The notes: generated by a model from the sequence alone, not told the origin. Shown: positions 1 through 5,369, counted from the stretch's first letter. The stretch: 5,369 nucleotides of DNA from CAYVHB01 sp964450865 (GCA_964450865.1 CAYVHB010000074.1:1-5369); one strand, 5' to 3'. Translations and numbers: made by a program.

Positions 1-1218
1 GGTATTTTTCACGAGGGTGATGCCCTTGTCAGCGGCATCAGCGCGCATGGCGAGATGCTCAGCACAACCTACAACAGCCAGGTCGGATTCTGTTTTGTAA
101 ATGGTGCCATCAGCTTGCGCCAGGTGCAGGTTGAGCTTGGCCTTGAGGCCCAGGACACGGCGGACTGCGTCATTCATCCGCTCTTCGCTGATGACGCCGG
201 TCTGGTAGCCCTTGAGCATGAAGCCGAAATCTTCCTCGATGTCATTGAAGAACAGGAACATGTCGCAACCGGCAGCGATAGCCTGCGGTACGTATTCTTC
301 GCGGCGCATGGCGGACGTCATGCCCAGCATGTGGCTGGCATCGGTGATGACCATGCCGTTGAAGCCAAGCTGCTCTTTCAGCAGGCCCTGGATCAGTTCT
401 TCTGCCAGTGTCGCCGGCATGATGTCTTTGTCCTGAAGCTGCGGATTGAGTTTCTGCGAATAATAGGGCAGCGCAATGTGCCCGGCCATGATCATTTCCA
501 CGCCGCTGTCAATATGATGCTGGTAGACGCGGCCAAACGAGGCATCCCATTCAGCCGGCGAGAGCTCGTTGACGCCGAGGACCAGATGCTGGTCGCGCTC
601 TTCGGTACCGTCACCCGGGAAGTGCTTGATGCAGGTGATCATGCCGCCCTCGGCTGTCAGCCCCTTGACATAGGCGTCGGTATGCTTGATGACGGTGTCG
701 GCATCGGTGCCATAGGCCCGGGTATTGACGATGGTATTGCGCCAGTTGAAAAGGATGTCCACGCAAGGGTCAAAATTGACATTGACACCGATGGCGCGGG
801 CTTCGCGTGACGAGACGAGGCCGGCGTTGTAGGCAACCTGCGGGTCGCCGGTCGCTTCGCACTGGGCTCCGGAAGCGATATATGTACCATCATTGCAGGC
901 ACCATTGCCGCCGGAATCACAGTTGGCAGCGACCAGCAGCGGAATCCGGCTGGATTTCTGCAGACTATTGAGCAGGCCCTGGACCTGGCTGGATTTGCCA
1001 CCGTGATAACGGGCGCCGCCAATGTGGAATTTCTCCAGGATCTGCTCATTGGTCCAGGCATTGCCACTGAAGGTATCCTGGCCAAAATGGAACAGGGTGG
1101 TAAAAAGCTGCCCGCATTTTTCTTCAGCCGACATACCGGCCAGGGTGTCTTCGACCCACTGCAGCTGCGCGGTCGAGAGATTGTAAGGTTTTGCTGTCAG
1201 GTCAACGATCTTTCCCAT
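1..1218 (-). CDS. Family 3 glycoside hydrolase, beta-N-acetylhexosaminidase (NagZ-like) branch, 3' end outside window
   Basis: The frame is open for 406 codons from ATG at 1218 to the window edge, with no stop reached. Visible landmarks in order are the GH3 N-terminal MSAEEKCGQLF (residues 29-39), VNFDPCVDI (147-155), the substrate-binding KHFPGDG (198-204), D209-x-H211, MAGHIALP (244-251) and VITDASHM (290-297), whose D293 fits the GH3 nucleophile. In NagZ-type enzymes an Asp-x-His pair on this loop serves as the acid/base, so the dyad points to beta-N-acetylglucosaminidase rather than beta-glucosidase activity. The second His of the usual KHFPGHG is Asp here. ADAADKGITLVKNT near residues 393-406 looks like the start of the second GH3 domain, so the full protein is probably a two-domain form. 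No signal peptide or lipobox is visible, so I infer a cytoplasmic enzyme acting on imported amino-sugar or cell-wall fragments. The start is fixed by AGGAGG six bases upstream. The family call is firm; the substrate is inferred. Confidence 0.9.
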   Translation of the reverse strand, partial: MGKIVDLTAKPYNLSTAQLQWVEDTLAGMSAEEKCGQLFTTLFHFGQDTFSGNAWTNEQILEKFHIGGARYHGGKSSQVQGLLNSLQKSSRIPLLVAANCDSGGNGACNDGTYIASGAQCEATGDPQVAYNAGLVSSREARAIGVNVNFDPCVDILFNWRNTIVNTRAYGTDADTVIKHTDAYVKGLTAEGGMITCIKHFPGDGTEERDQHLVLGVNELSPAEWDASFGRVYQHHIDSGVEMIMAGHIALPYYSQKLNPQLQDKDIMPATLAEELIQGLLKEQLGFNGMVITDASHMLGMTSAMRREEYVPQAIAAGCDMFLFFNDIEEDFGFMLKGYQTGVISEERMNDAVRRVLGLKAKLNLHLAQADGTIYKTESDLAVVGCAEHLAMRADAADKGITLVKNT

Positions 1219-1224
1219 TCAAAT

Positions 1225-1230
1225 CCTCCT
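1225..1230 (-). promoter_or_regulatory. Ribosome-binding site of the GH3 gene
   Basis: A perfect AGGAGG sits 6 nt upstream of the ATG at 1218 on the minus strand. It decides the start codon of the GH3 gene. Confidence 0.85.
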
Positions 1231-1320
1231 GTTTGTCCAACAGTCCTCAGCATGACGGACTAATCGGCTTGAAGTGGCGCCGGCTGGTTCAATGGGCGGC
1301 CACTCATTTTACTGATTACT

Positions 1321-1337
1321 GTTTACATTATACAAAC
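1321..1337. repeat. Imperfect inverted repeat centred on the GH3 -10 box
   Basis: GTTTACATTATACAAAC reads as GTTT-N9-AAAC with AT/AT also matching near the centre. Its right half shares CAAAC with the adjacent perfect repeat, so three copies of a CAAAC/GTTTG-like half-site (GTTTA, CAAACG, CGTTTG) are strung across the promoter core. Confidence 0.4.
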
Positions 1338-1355
1338 GAGGCGTTTGAAATACGT
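1327..1355 (-). promoter_or_regulatory. Candidate promoter of the GH3 gene
   Basis: A perfect TATAAT (-10) lies at 1332-1327 on the minus strand. The hexamer 17 bp upstream is ACGTAT, a poor -35. The -10 is about 108 nt from the GH3 start codon, giving a leader of about 100 nt. A consensus -10 without a -35, overlapped by inverted repeats, fits an activator-dependent or repressor-controlled promoter. It would let the GH3 gene be transcribed separately from the upstream transporter operon. Nothing else in 1219-1417 looks like a better promoter. Confidence 0.55.
1333..1347. repeat. Perfect inverted repeat in the GH3 promoter spacer, possible operator
   Basis: CAAACG-AGG-CGTTTG is a perfect 6-bp inverted repeat around a 3-bp centre. 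It lies directly upstream of the -10 box, where a bound regulator would block RNA polymerase. The binding protein cannot be named from the sequence. Confidence 0.55.
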
Positions 1356-1417
1356 GGTTTAACTTGCGTTCGCAGTGGCAAAAATTGCCCTGTCACCAGG
1401 CCGGACGGGCCAGCTCG

Positions 1418-2044
1418 TCAGCGGGCCAGGACGGCCTGCCAGATCTGGTCATACGTTTCATCGATGGTCTCATTGGAATAATACATTTCCAGCGAAGCCA
1501 TTGTTTTTTCATCGGGATAATAGCTGGCATTGCCGGTAATAGCGGCCGGCAGCCTGGCCAGCACGTCCGTATGGGGCGAGGAATAGCCGACATAGACAGC
1601 ATTTTTCAGGGCCACCTGCGGATCGTACATGTAATTGATAAAGGCCATGGCCCCTTCAGGATTTTTGGCATTCTTGGGGATGACAAACATGTCGACCGAC
1701 AGATTGGAGCCTTCCGGCAGAACGTACTGCAGGGTTGCGGGATCTTGTCCGCCCTCTTCCAGGCGTTGCTGGCAGACCACGTGGTCACCGGACCAGGCGA
1801 CGCCGGCCACCAGTTCGCCATTGACAAATTTGTCCTTGAGCTCATCAATGCCAACGATTGGCTGGACCTCCTGGCGCTGCTTGATCAGCAGCTGCCGGGC
1901 TGCGTCAAGCTCAGCCGGATCCAGCGTATTCAGACTATAGCCCAGGTAATTGAGAGCCATGCCGATCGATTCACGCATGCTGTTATACATGCCAATCTGC
2001 CCCTTATGGGCCGGATCAAACAGAACCTGCCAGACAGTACCGGG
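1418..2044 (-). CDS. potD: PotD-type polyamine-binding protein, C-terminal 208 residues (5' part lost in gap)
   Basis: The frame enters from the N gap in phase, beginning PGTVWQVLFDP, and ends at TGA (1420-1418). It is the substrate-binding protein of the transporter, expected outside the membrane as a lipoprotein; that end is missing. Family landmarks, numbered from the first visible residue, are FDPAHKGQIG (9-18), SMRES (22-26), GYSLNTLDPAEL (35-46), GVAWSGDH (81-88), EGSNLSVDMFVIP (111-123), NAKNPEGAMAFINY and VGYSSPH. From memory of E. coli PotD (about 348 residues), its Glu171, Trp229, Asp257 and Tyr293 align with Glu25, Trp84, Asp118 and the Tyr of VGYSSP. Asp168 aligns with Ser22 and Trp255 with Ser116. 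About 145 N-terminal residues are absent. An internal Met lies at 1990, but homology clearly continues upstream, so it is not the start. Spermidine/putrescine uptake is likely; the exact substrate is uncertain given the pocket changes. Confidence 0.9.
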   Translation of the reverse strand, partial: PGTVWQVLFDPAHKGQIGMYNSMRESIGMALNYLGYSLNTLDPAELDAARQLLIKQRQEVQPIVGIDELKDKFVNGELVAGVAWSGDHVVCQQRLEEGGQDPATLQYVLPEGSNLSVDMFVIPKNAKNPEGAMAFINYMYDPQVALKNAVYVGYSSPHTDVLARLPAAITGNASYYPDEKTMASLEMYYSNETIDETYDQIWQAVLAR

Positions 2045-2144
2045 NNNNNNNNNNNNNNNNNNNNNNNNNNNNNNNNNNNNNNNNNNNNNNNNNNNNNNNN
2101 NNNNNNNNNNNNNNNNNNNNNNNNNNNNNNNNNNNNNNNNNNNN
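2045..2144. other. Assembly gap of 100 N between potC and potD
   Basis: Exactly 100 N interrupt the sequence. The left flank is in the middle of potD and the right flank is at the last few codons of potC. About 145 potD codons plus the potC stop are missing, roughly 440 bp or more, so the 100 N look like a placeholder of unknown size rather than a measured length. Confidence 0.95.
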
Positions 2145-2913
2145 TGTGCGTTTCGCGGCGGGTCCGGGCATTGACCAGCAGCAGCAGGCCAAGCACACTG
2201 ACAAAGAGCAGGGTTGACAAGGCATTGATCTGGGGATTGACACTTTTGCGGGCCATGGAATAGATCATGATCGCCAGGGTCGATGTCTGGCTGCCGGCTG
2301 TAAAGTAGCTGATGACAAAATCATCGATCGAGAGCGTGAAGGTGAGGATCAGGGCGGTGACGATTCCCGGCCAGATTTCCGGCAGGATCACCTTGACGAT
2401 GGCCTGGCCCGGGCGGCAGCCGAGGTCCAGCGCGGCTTCGAAAAGATTGGGATCGAGCTGATGGAGCTTGGGGGAAATGGACAGGATCGCGTAGGGAATG
2501 TTGAAGGCGATATGGGCCAGCAGCAAAGTGGCAAAGCCGGTCTTGATGCCAATGAAAAAGAACAGCAGCATCAGGGCGATGCCGGTGACGAGGTCCGGAC
2601 TGATGTTGGGAATGTTGGTCAGGGACATGATCAGGCTGCGCAGGCGCGGCTTCATGGCATGCAGGCCGATGCAGGTGACGGTGGCCACGGTCGTGGCGAT
2701 GACGGCCGAAAGAACAGCCACAATGAGTGTAACCTGCAGGGCGTTGAGGATATCTTCATTATGGAAGAGCTTGAGATACCAGTCAAACGTGAAGCCGCCC
2801 CAGATGGCGCGGGATTTTGCCGCGTTAAAGGAGAAAACAATCAATACCAGGACTGGCGCGTAGAGAAAGATAAAGATCAGGGCCATATAGAATTTATTCA
2901 GCCACCTGGCCAT
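2145..2913 (-). CDS. potC: PotC-type ABC transporter permease, last few residues lost in gap
   Basis: This inner-membrane permease pairs with PotB to form the translocation channel. It shows 256 residues before the N gap, close to the size of E. coli PotC (about 264), so only the extreme C-terminus and stop are missing. Hydrophobic segments are visible near residues 10-29, 60-83, 110-145, 183-205 and 233-248. The cytoplasmic EAA loop that docks on the ATPase is EAALDLGCRPGQAIVKVILP (159-178), with the conserved Gly165 and Pro178. NIPYAILSISP and LSIDDFVISYFTAG are typical PotC stretches. The start ATG at 2913 has AGGTGA six bases upstream, and an in-frame TGA just upstream excludes a longer form. 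It follows potB after an unusually long 176-bp spacer containing a hairpin. Confidence 0.93.
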
Positions 2914-3089
2914 CGCGGCTCACCTGCCCTTCTGTCACCTGTTTCTTTGTGCTTTCAGCACCTGCGGTCTGCGATGTCCGGCCTGTGCTGGCGCCAGGAA
3001 ACTGTCATCGGCGCCCTGATGCTGGCAGCACCCGCCAGGGGCTGATTTATCCGGTCCAGGCACCGGTTGCCTGGCCGGCCGGGCCTGTT
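2914..3089. other. Long potB-potC intercistronic spacer
   Basis: These 176 bp separate two permease genes that usually abut or overlap in pot operons. The spacer holds a strong hairpin just after the potB stop (listed separately), a perfect 10-bp palindrome CTGGCGCCAG (2991-3000), and a direct repeat CAGGTGA (2922-2928 and 2937-2943 on the minus strand). The nearer copy supplies the potC ribosome-binding site. No TATAAT-like box is apparent and no coding frame is convincing. Confidence 0.7.
3051..3078 (-). repeat. Intercistronic mRNA hairpin after potB
   Basis: In the minus-strand transcript CCAGGCA pairs perfectly with TGCCTGG across a 5-nt loop (ACCGG). The stem extends by CCGG/CCGG past a single bulged A, giving about 11 base pairs. 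It begins 11 nt after the potB stop codon. The following ATAAATC has no U-tract, so it is not a standard intrinsic terminator. It more likely affects mRNA processing, stability or the expression ratio of potAB to potCD. Confidence 0.65.
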
Positions 3090-3998
3090 TCAGAATGCGC
3101 CGCCGGCTGTACCTTCTGTTTCGGCGCGGTTGATGATCAGCATGCTGGCCATGACGAAAGCCAGCAGCAATAAAGATAAGGCTGAGCCGGTGGCAAAGTC
3201 GCGCGATACCATATACTGGCGCTCGATGGCGTTGCCGATCAGCAGGTAGCGGCCGCCGCCCAGCAGGTCCGGAATCAGGAAAGTGGTCATCGCCGGCATG
3301 AAAACCATATTGACCCCGGCGAGGATCCCGGGCAGGCTCAGGGGGAAGATCACACGCCGGAATGTCGCCGCCGGGCTGGCCCCGAGATCTTCGGCTGCCT
3401 CAACCAGCGACTGGCTGATCTTGACCAGCACAGAGTGAATCGGCAGGACCATGAAGGGCAGATAGTTGTACACCATGCCCAGGCCGATGCCAAAGTCGTT
3501 ATACAGGAACTGGACCGGGCCGGCGCCGACGAGGCCGAGCAGCGAGTTGATGATCCCCTTGGGCTCGAGCAGGGCCAGCCAGGCGTAGGTGCGCAGCAAG
3601 GCATTCATCCACATCGGCATCACGAAAAGGAAGAGCCAGAAATTGCTCCGGTCGCGATTGCGGCGGGATTGCCGGGCCAGAATCCAGGCCGCCGGATAGC
3701 CGATGACCAGGCACAGGAGCGTACAAGTCAGCGCAATGGCCAGCGACTTGGCAAAGACATTGACGTAAATGGGCACCGGCCAGCTGATACCCCAGGTGGA
3801 ATGCAGGCCGAAGAAGTCAAGCGCGATGGCATCCTGCATGGAGAAGACCTCGCGAAAGCCGGCCAGGGACAGAACCAGCCGGCCCGATTCGTTAAAGGCG
3901 GTGAAGGCATAGTAGGCGACCAGGGCCAGCGGGGCCAGGGTAAAGACAGCCATCCAGAGCAGATAGGGCCCGGCCAGGCTTTGCATGCGTTTCATCAT
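3090..3998 (-). CDS. potB: PotB-type ABC transporter permease
   Basis: This 302-residue integral membrane protein is the first of the two channel subunits of the polyamine importer. Hydrophobic segments lie near residues 10-33, 80-108, 119-143, 170-194, 222-247 and 272-290. The EAA loop that contacts PotA is EAAEDLGASPAATFRRVIFP (200-219), with Gly206 and Pro219 in the conserved places. PMWMNALLRTYAW (128-140) and IPDLLGGGRYLLIGNAI (242-258) are characteristic of PotB. It is somewhat longer than E. coli PotB, partly through a hydrophilic loop near residues 48-75 and a short tail (RAETEGTAGGAF). The ATG at 3998 overlaps the potA stop as ATGA, with only a weak GGGTGA-like site upstream, so translation is probably coupled to potA. 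A second ATG follows immediately at 3995. The gene is intact, with a TGA stop. Confidence 0.95.
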   Translation of the reverse strand: MMKRMQSLAGPYLLWMAVFTLAPLALVAYYAFTAFNESGRLVLSLAGFREVFSMQDAIALDFFGLHSTWGISWPVPIYVNVFAKSLAIALTCTLLCLVIGYPAAWILARQSRRNRDRSNFWLFLFVMPMWMNALLRTYAWLALLEPKGIINSLLGLVGAGPVQFLYNDFGIGLGMVYNYLPFMVLPIHSVLVKISQSLVEAAEDLGASPAATFRRVIFPLSLPGILAGVNMVFMPAMTTFLIPDLLGGGRYLLIGNAIERQYMVSRDFATGSALSLLLLAFVMASMLIINRAETEGTAGGAF

Positions 3999-5179
3999 GA
4001 CAGATCACCCGCTATCGGCCAGGCTGACTTCTCCATGATATGAATCGCGTCCGGGGCAATGATCAGGCCGACTGTACTGCCAGCAGGCGCCTGATTGACA
4101 CTTTGAACCAGAAAGGAGAAGTGCTCAGTACGGATGACCATTTCATAATGAACCCCCTTGAATACGACGGAATCCACCACGCCGTTCAGGGCCTGTTCGC
4201 CGGGCGGGCCAAACTGGATATCCTCCGGCCGGACGACCACATCGACAGCCGGGGCCGGTTTCCGTTTGTCGACGCATGAAAAGTTGCGGCCACAGAAATG
4301 AACCTGGTAATCCTGATCCATCTGGCCGGCCAGGATATTGCTTTCACCGATGAAGTCAGCAACAAAGGCATTGCGGGGTTCATTGTAGATGTCGATGGGC
4401 CGGCCGATCTGCTGGATGACACCCTGATTCATGACAATAATCGTGTCGGACATGGTCAGCGCCTCTTCCTGGTCGTGGGTTACATAGACGAAAGTGATGC
4501 CGAGATTGCGCTGCATAGCCTTGAGCTCCAGCTGCATGCCCTTGCGCATCTTGAGGTCCAGTGCGCCAAGCGGCTCATCAAGCAACAGAACCTGGGGCTT
4601 ATTAACGATAGCCCGGGCAATGGCCACGCGCTGCATCTGGCCGCCGGACAGCTGGTCGACCCAGCGGTCGGCATAGCCTTGCAGATCGACCATCCGCAAG
4701 GCATCATCAATCCGGGTCTTGATCTGGGCGGGCGGCAGGTGGCGGATGTGCAGGCCAAAGGCGATATTATCCCAGACATTGAGATGGGGAAACAGGGCGT
4801 AACGCTGGAAAACCGTATTCAGCGGCCGCTGGTAGGGTGGTGTATTCAGGATGCTGCGGCCGGCGAACAGCACGTCGCCACAATCGGGCTGCTCGAAACC
4901 GGCCAGAATGCGCAGGGTGGTCGACTTGCCACAGCCACTGGGACCCAGCAGGGTCATAAACTCATTCTGGCGGATATAAAAGGTGAGATCAGACAGTACT
5001 TTCGCGGCGCCGAAAGATTTGCTGACGTGACGCAACTCAATCATGTGTGCGGCGCCTGTCGAATCCGGCAAGGGATCGAAATGCGGTCCGCCTGTCGGAC
5101 GGGGGGTAAACGGCCAGTCGATCCGGGACCCGGATTCCCCGGTTTCGGTCGATGCCTCGCGTTTACGGAAAAAAGCCAT
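3995..5179 (-). CDS. potA: PotA-type ATP-binding subunit of polyamine ABC transporter
   Basis: This 394-residue cytoplasmic ATPase powers import through PotB and PotC. All nucleotide-binding motifs are intact: Walker A GPSGCGKST (79-87), Q-loop Gln125 in NTVFQRYALFPH, signature LSGGQ (177-181), Walker B VLLLDEP (197-203) with catalytic Glu202, D-loop LGALD (204-208) and switch His235 in VYVTHDQEEA. IYNEPRNAFVADFIGESN (about 262-279) leads into a C-terminal regulatory region of the TOBE type (about 280-385), including VVVRPEDIQFG. The ABC domain proper begins at Met46 (MIELRHVSKSFG). The 45 residues before it are rich in Pro, Gly and Ser and are longer than the short leader of E. coli PotA. 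I prefer the ATG at 5179, because it has TGGAGG six bases upstream and a promoter just beyond, while the ATG at 5044 lacks a clear ribosome-binding site. It is first in the operon and overlaps potB by 4 bp. Confidence 0.96.
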   Translation of the reverse strand: MAFFRKREASTETGESGSRIDWPFTPRPTGGPHFDPLPDSTGAAHMIELRHVSKSFGAAKVLSDLTFYIRQNEFMTLLGPSGCGKSTTLRILAGFEQPDCGDVLFAGRSILNTPPYQRPLNTVFQRYALFPHLNVWDNIAFGLHIRHLPPAQIKTRIDDALRMVDLQGYADRWVDQLSGGQMQRVAIARAIVNKPQVLLLDEPLGALDLKMRKGMQLELKAMQRNLGITFVYVTHDQEEALTMSDTIIVMNQGVIQQIGRPIDIYNEPRNAFVADFIGESNILAGQMDQDYQVHFCGRNFSCVDKRKPAPAVDVVVRPEDIQFGPPGEQALNGVVDSVVFKGVHYEMVIRTEHFSFLVQSVNQAPAGSTVGLIIAPDAIHIMEKSAWPIAGDLS

Positions 5180-5185
5180 ACCGTG

Positions 5186-5191
5186 CCTCCA
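5186..5191 (-). promoter_or_regulatory. Ribosome-binding site of potA
   Basis: TGGAGG lies 6 nt upstream of the ATG at 5179 on the minus strand. It supports the longer PotA form over a start at 5044. Confidence 0.8.
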
Positions 5192-5201
5192 GGATTCAAA
5201 T

Positions 5202-5218
5202 TCAGTTTATTATACTGA
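5202..5218. repeat. Inverted repeat centred on the pot -10 box
   Basis: TCAGT-N7-ACTGA is a perfect 5-bp inverted repeat bracketing the TATAAT box. It lies immediately downstream of the -35 repeat, so two dyads tile the promoter core. A 5-bp repeat is short enough to be chance. Confidence 0.35.
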
Positions 5219-5238
5219 GATTGACAAAAAGCTGTCAA
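5209..5238 (-). promoter_or_regulatory. Promoter of the potABCD operon
   Basis: On the minus strand a perfect TTGACA (-35, 5238-5233) and a perfect TATAAT (-10, 5214-5209) are separated by 18 bp, a strong sigma-70/sigma-A-type promoter. Transcription should start near 5202, giving a leader of about 20-25 nt ending in the TGGAGG site. That leader is too short for a riboswitch, so control should be at initiation. Confidence 0.85.
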
Positions 5239-5239
5239 T
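5220..5239. repeat. Perfect inverted repeat over the pot -35 box, likely operator
   Basis: ATTGACA and TGTCAAT form a perfect 7-bp inverted repeat with a 6-bp centre. One arm contains the -35 hexamer and the other lies in the promoter spacer, so a protein bound here would compete with RNA polymerase. The regulator family cannot be assigned from the site alone. Confidence 0.6.
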
Positions 5240-5369
5240 TCAAATAAAAAGCTCCGGCAGCAAGCTCCGGCCCGGCCTGCTCATGATGCAGGTGATGCCG
5301 GATTGATGCAAATGATCGTGAGTTTTGAATTAGTTTGTACTATAAATCCCGTTCAGTCGTTTTTCGTCT
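5240..5369. other. Upstream region of the pot operon, no gene seen
   Basis: No convincing coding frame crosses this stretch. On the minus strand the three frames entering from the edge stop within about 13 codons, so at most the last residues of an upstream gene could be present. It contains TGATGC three times (5284, 5293 and 5304) and AAGCTCCGG twice (5249-5257 and 5262-5270). A T5 run follows the second repeat on the minus strand, but the repeats are direct, so they do not form a clean terminator stem. Confidence 0.5.

Larger units (their letters stand above)
1219..1417. other. Intergenic region between potD and the GH3 gene
   Basis: This 199-bp spacer holds the promoter, repeats and ribosome-binding site listed separately. 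Just after the potD stop the minus strand has a short GGCAA-TTT-TTGCC hairpin (1382-1394) and a GGCC-N5-GGCC motif (1400-1412). Neither is followed by a T-tract in the right place, so no convincing intrinsic terminator is seen. Some read-through from the pot operon into the GH3 gene therefore cannot be excluded. No small gene is supported here. Confidence 0.6.

Noticed and set aside
55..810. Plus-strand open frame of 251 codons antisense to the GH3 gene
   Set aside because: The opposite strand encodes clear GH3 catalytic motifs over the whole interval. The antisense protein is unlike any family I recognise.
1382..1412. Possible terminator just after potD
   Set aside because: The GGCC-N5-GGCC stem is only 4 bp and the T-run lies well downstream inside a second small hairpin, so it does not match an intrinsic terminator.
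1364..2263. Plus-strand open frame running through the N gap
   Set aside because: Its continuity depends on translating N as open codons; both flanks are antisense to potD and potC.
2955..3008. 17-codon minus-strand ORF in the potB-potC spacer
   Set aside because: It has only a weak AGGG upstream and no recognisable peptide features. A frame this short is expected by chance.
2461..4043. Plus-strand frames at 2461-3045 and 3435-4043 opposite potB and potC
   Set aside because: They give hydrophilic, Gln/Gly/Asp-rich translations, the expected mirror of membrane-protein codons, and have no independent start signals.
4298..5218. Plus-strand open frame of 306 codons antisense to potA
   Set aside because: It lies opposite a gene with every ABC ATPase motif intact. 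The translation shows no recognisable family and the start has no ribosome-binding site; it is a shadow frame of GC-rich DNA.
5246..5280. Possible intrinsic terminator of an upstream minus-strand gene
   Set aside because: A T5 run follows GC-rich sequence, but the CCGGAGC units are direct repeats and only 4-bp stems can be drawn. No upstream gene is visible to terminate.
1..5369. CRISPR array, tRNA/rRNA, insertion sequence or phage genes
   Set aside because: No regularly spaced repeats, tRNA-like cloverleaf, transposase motif or terminal inverted repeats were seen on either strand.

Overview
The window carries a minus-strand polyamine-type ABC transporter operon, potA-potB-potC-potD. Downstream of it, also on the minus strand, lies a family 3 glycoside hydrolase (GH3) gene that runs off the left edge. 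No plus-strand gene is supported. A run of exactly 100 N removes the junction between potC and potD, so both genes are incomplete here.

Layout from right to left, which is the direction of transcription. Positions 5240-5369 are non-coding as far as can be seen, with a few short repeats. A near-perfect sigma-70-type promoter (TTGACA, 18 bp, TATAAT) at 5209-5238 is overlaid by two inverted repeats. It leads after a short leader into potA (ATPase, 5179-3995). potA overlaps potB (first permease, 3998-3090) by 4 bp (ATGA). A 176-bp spacer with a strong hairpin separates potB from potC (second permease, 2913 into the gap). potD (substrate-binding protein) emerges from the gap at 2044 and stops at 1418. 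A 199-bp spacer (1219-1417) holds a second promoter candidate with a TATAAT box and two inverted repeats. The GH3 gene then starts at 1218 behind a consensus AGGAGG and stays open for 406 codons to position 1.

How the parts work together: PotD captures a polyamine (or similar cation) outside the membrane, PotB and PotC form the channel, and PotA hydrolyses ATP to drive import. The GH3 protein has the Asp-x-His dyad and KHFPG motif of the beta-N-acetylhexosaminidase (NagZ-like) branch and no visible signal peptide. It is probably a cytoplasmic enzyme acting on amino-sugar or peptidoglycan-derived fragments. Its own promoter suggests separate control, and no functional link to the transporter is shown.

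Organism: the strong AGGAGG/TGGAGG ribosome-binding sites, consensus promoters, fairly GC-rich coding DNA with AT-rich promoters, and the PotA/PotD sequence style suggest a moderately GC-rich member of the Bacillota, perhaps a gut-associated one. This is inference from style, not a database match. The content is largely conventional; the points of interest are the regulatory palindromes, the intercistronic hairpin, the PotA N-terminal extension, the PotD pocket changes, and the GH3 neighbour.
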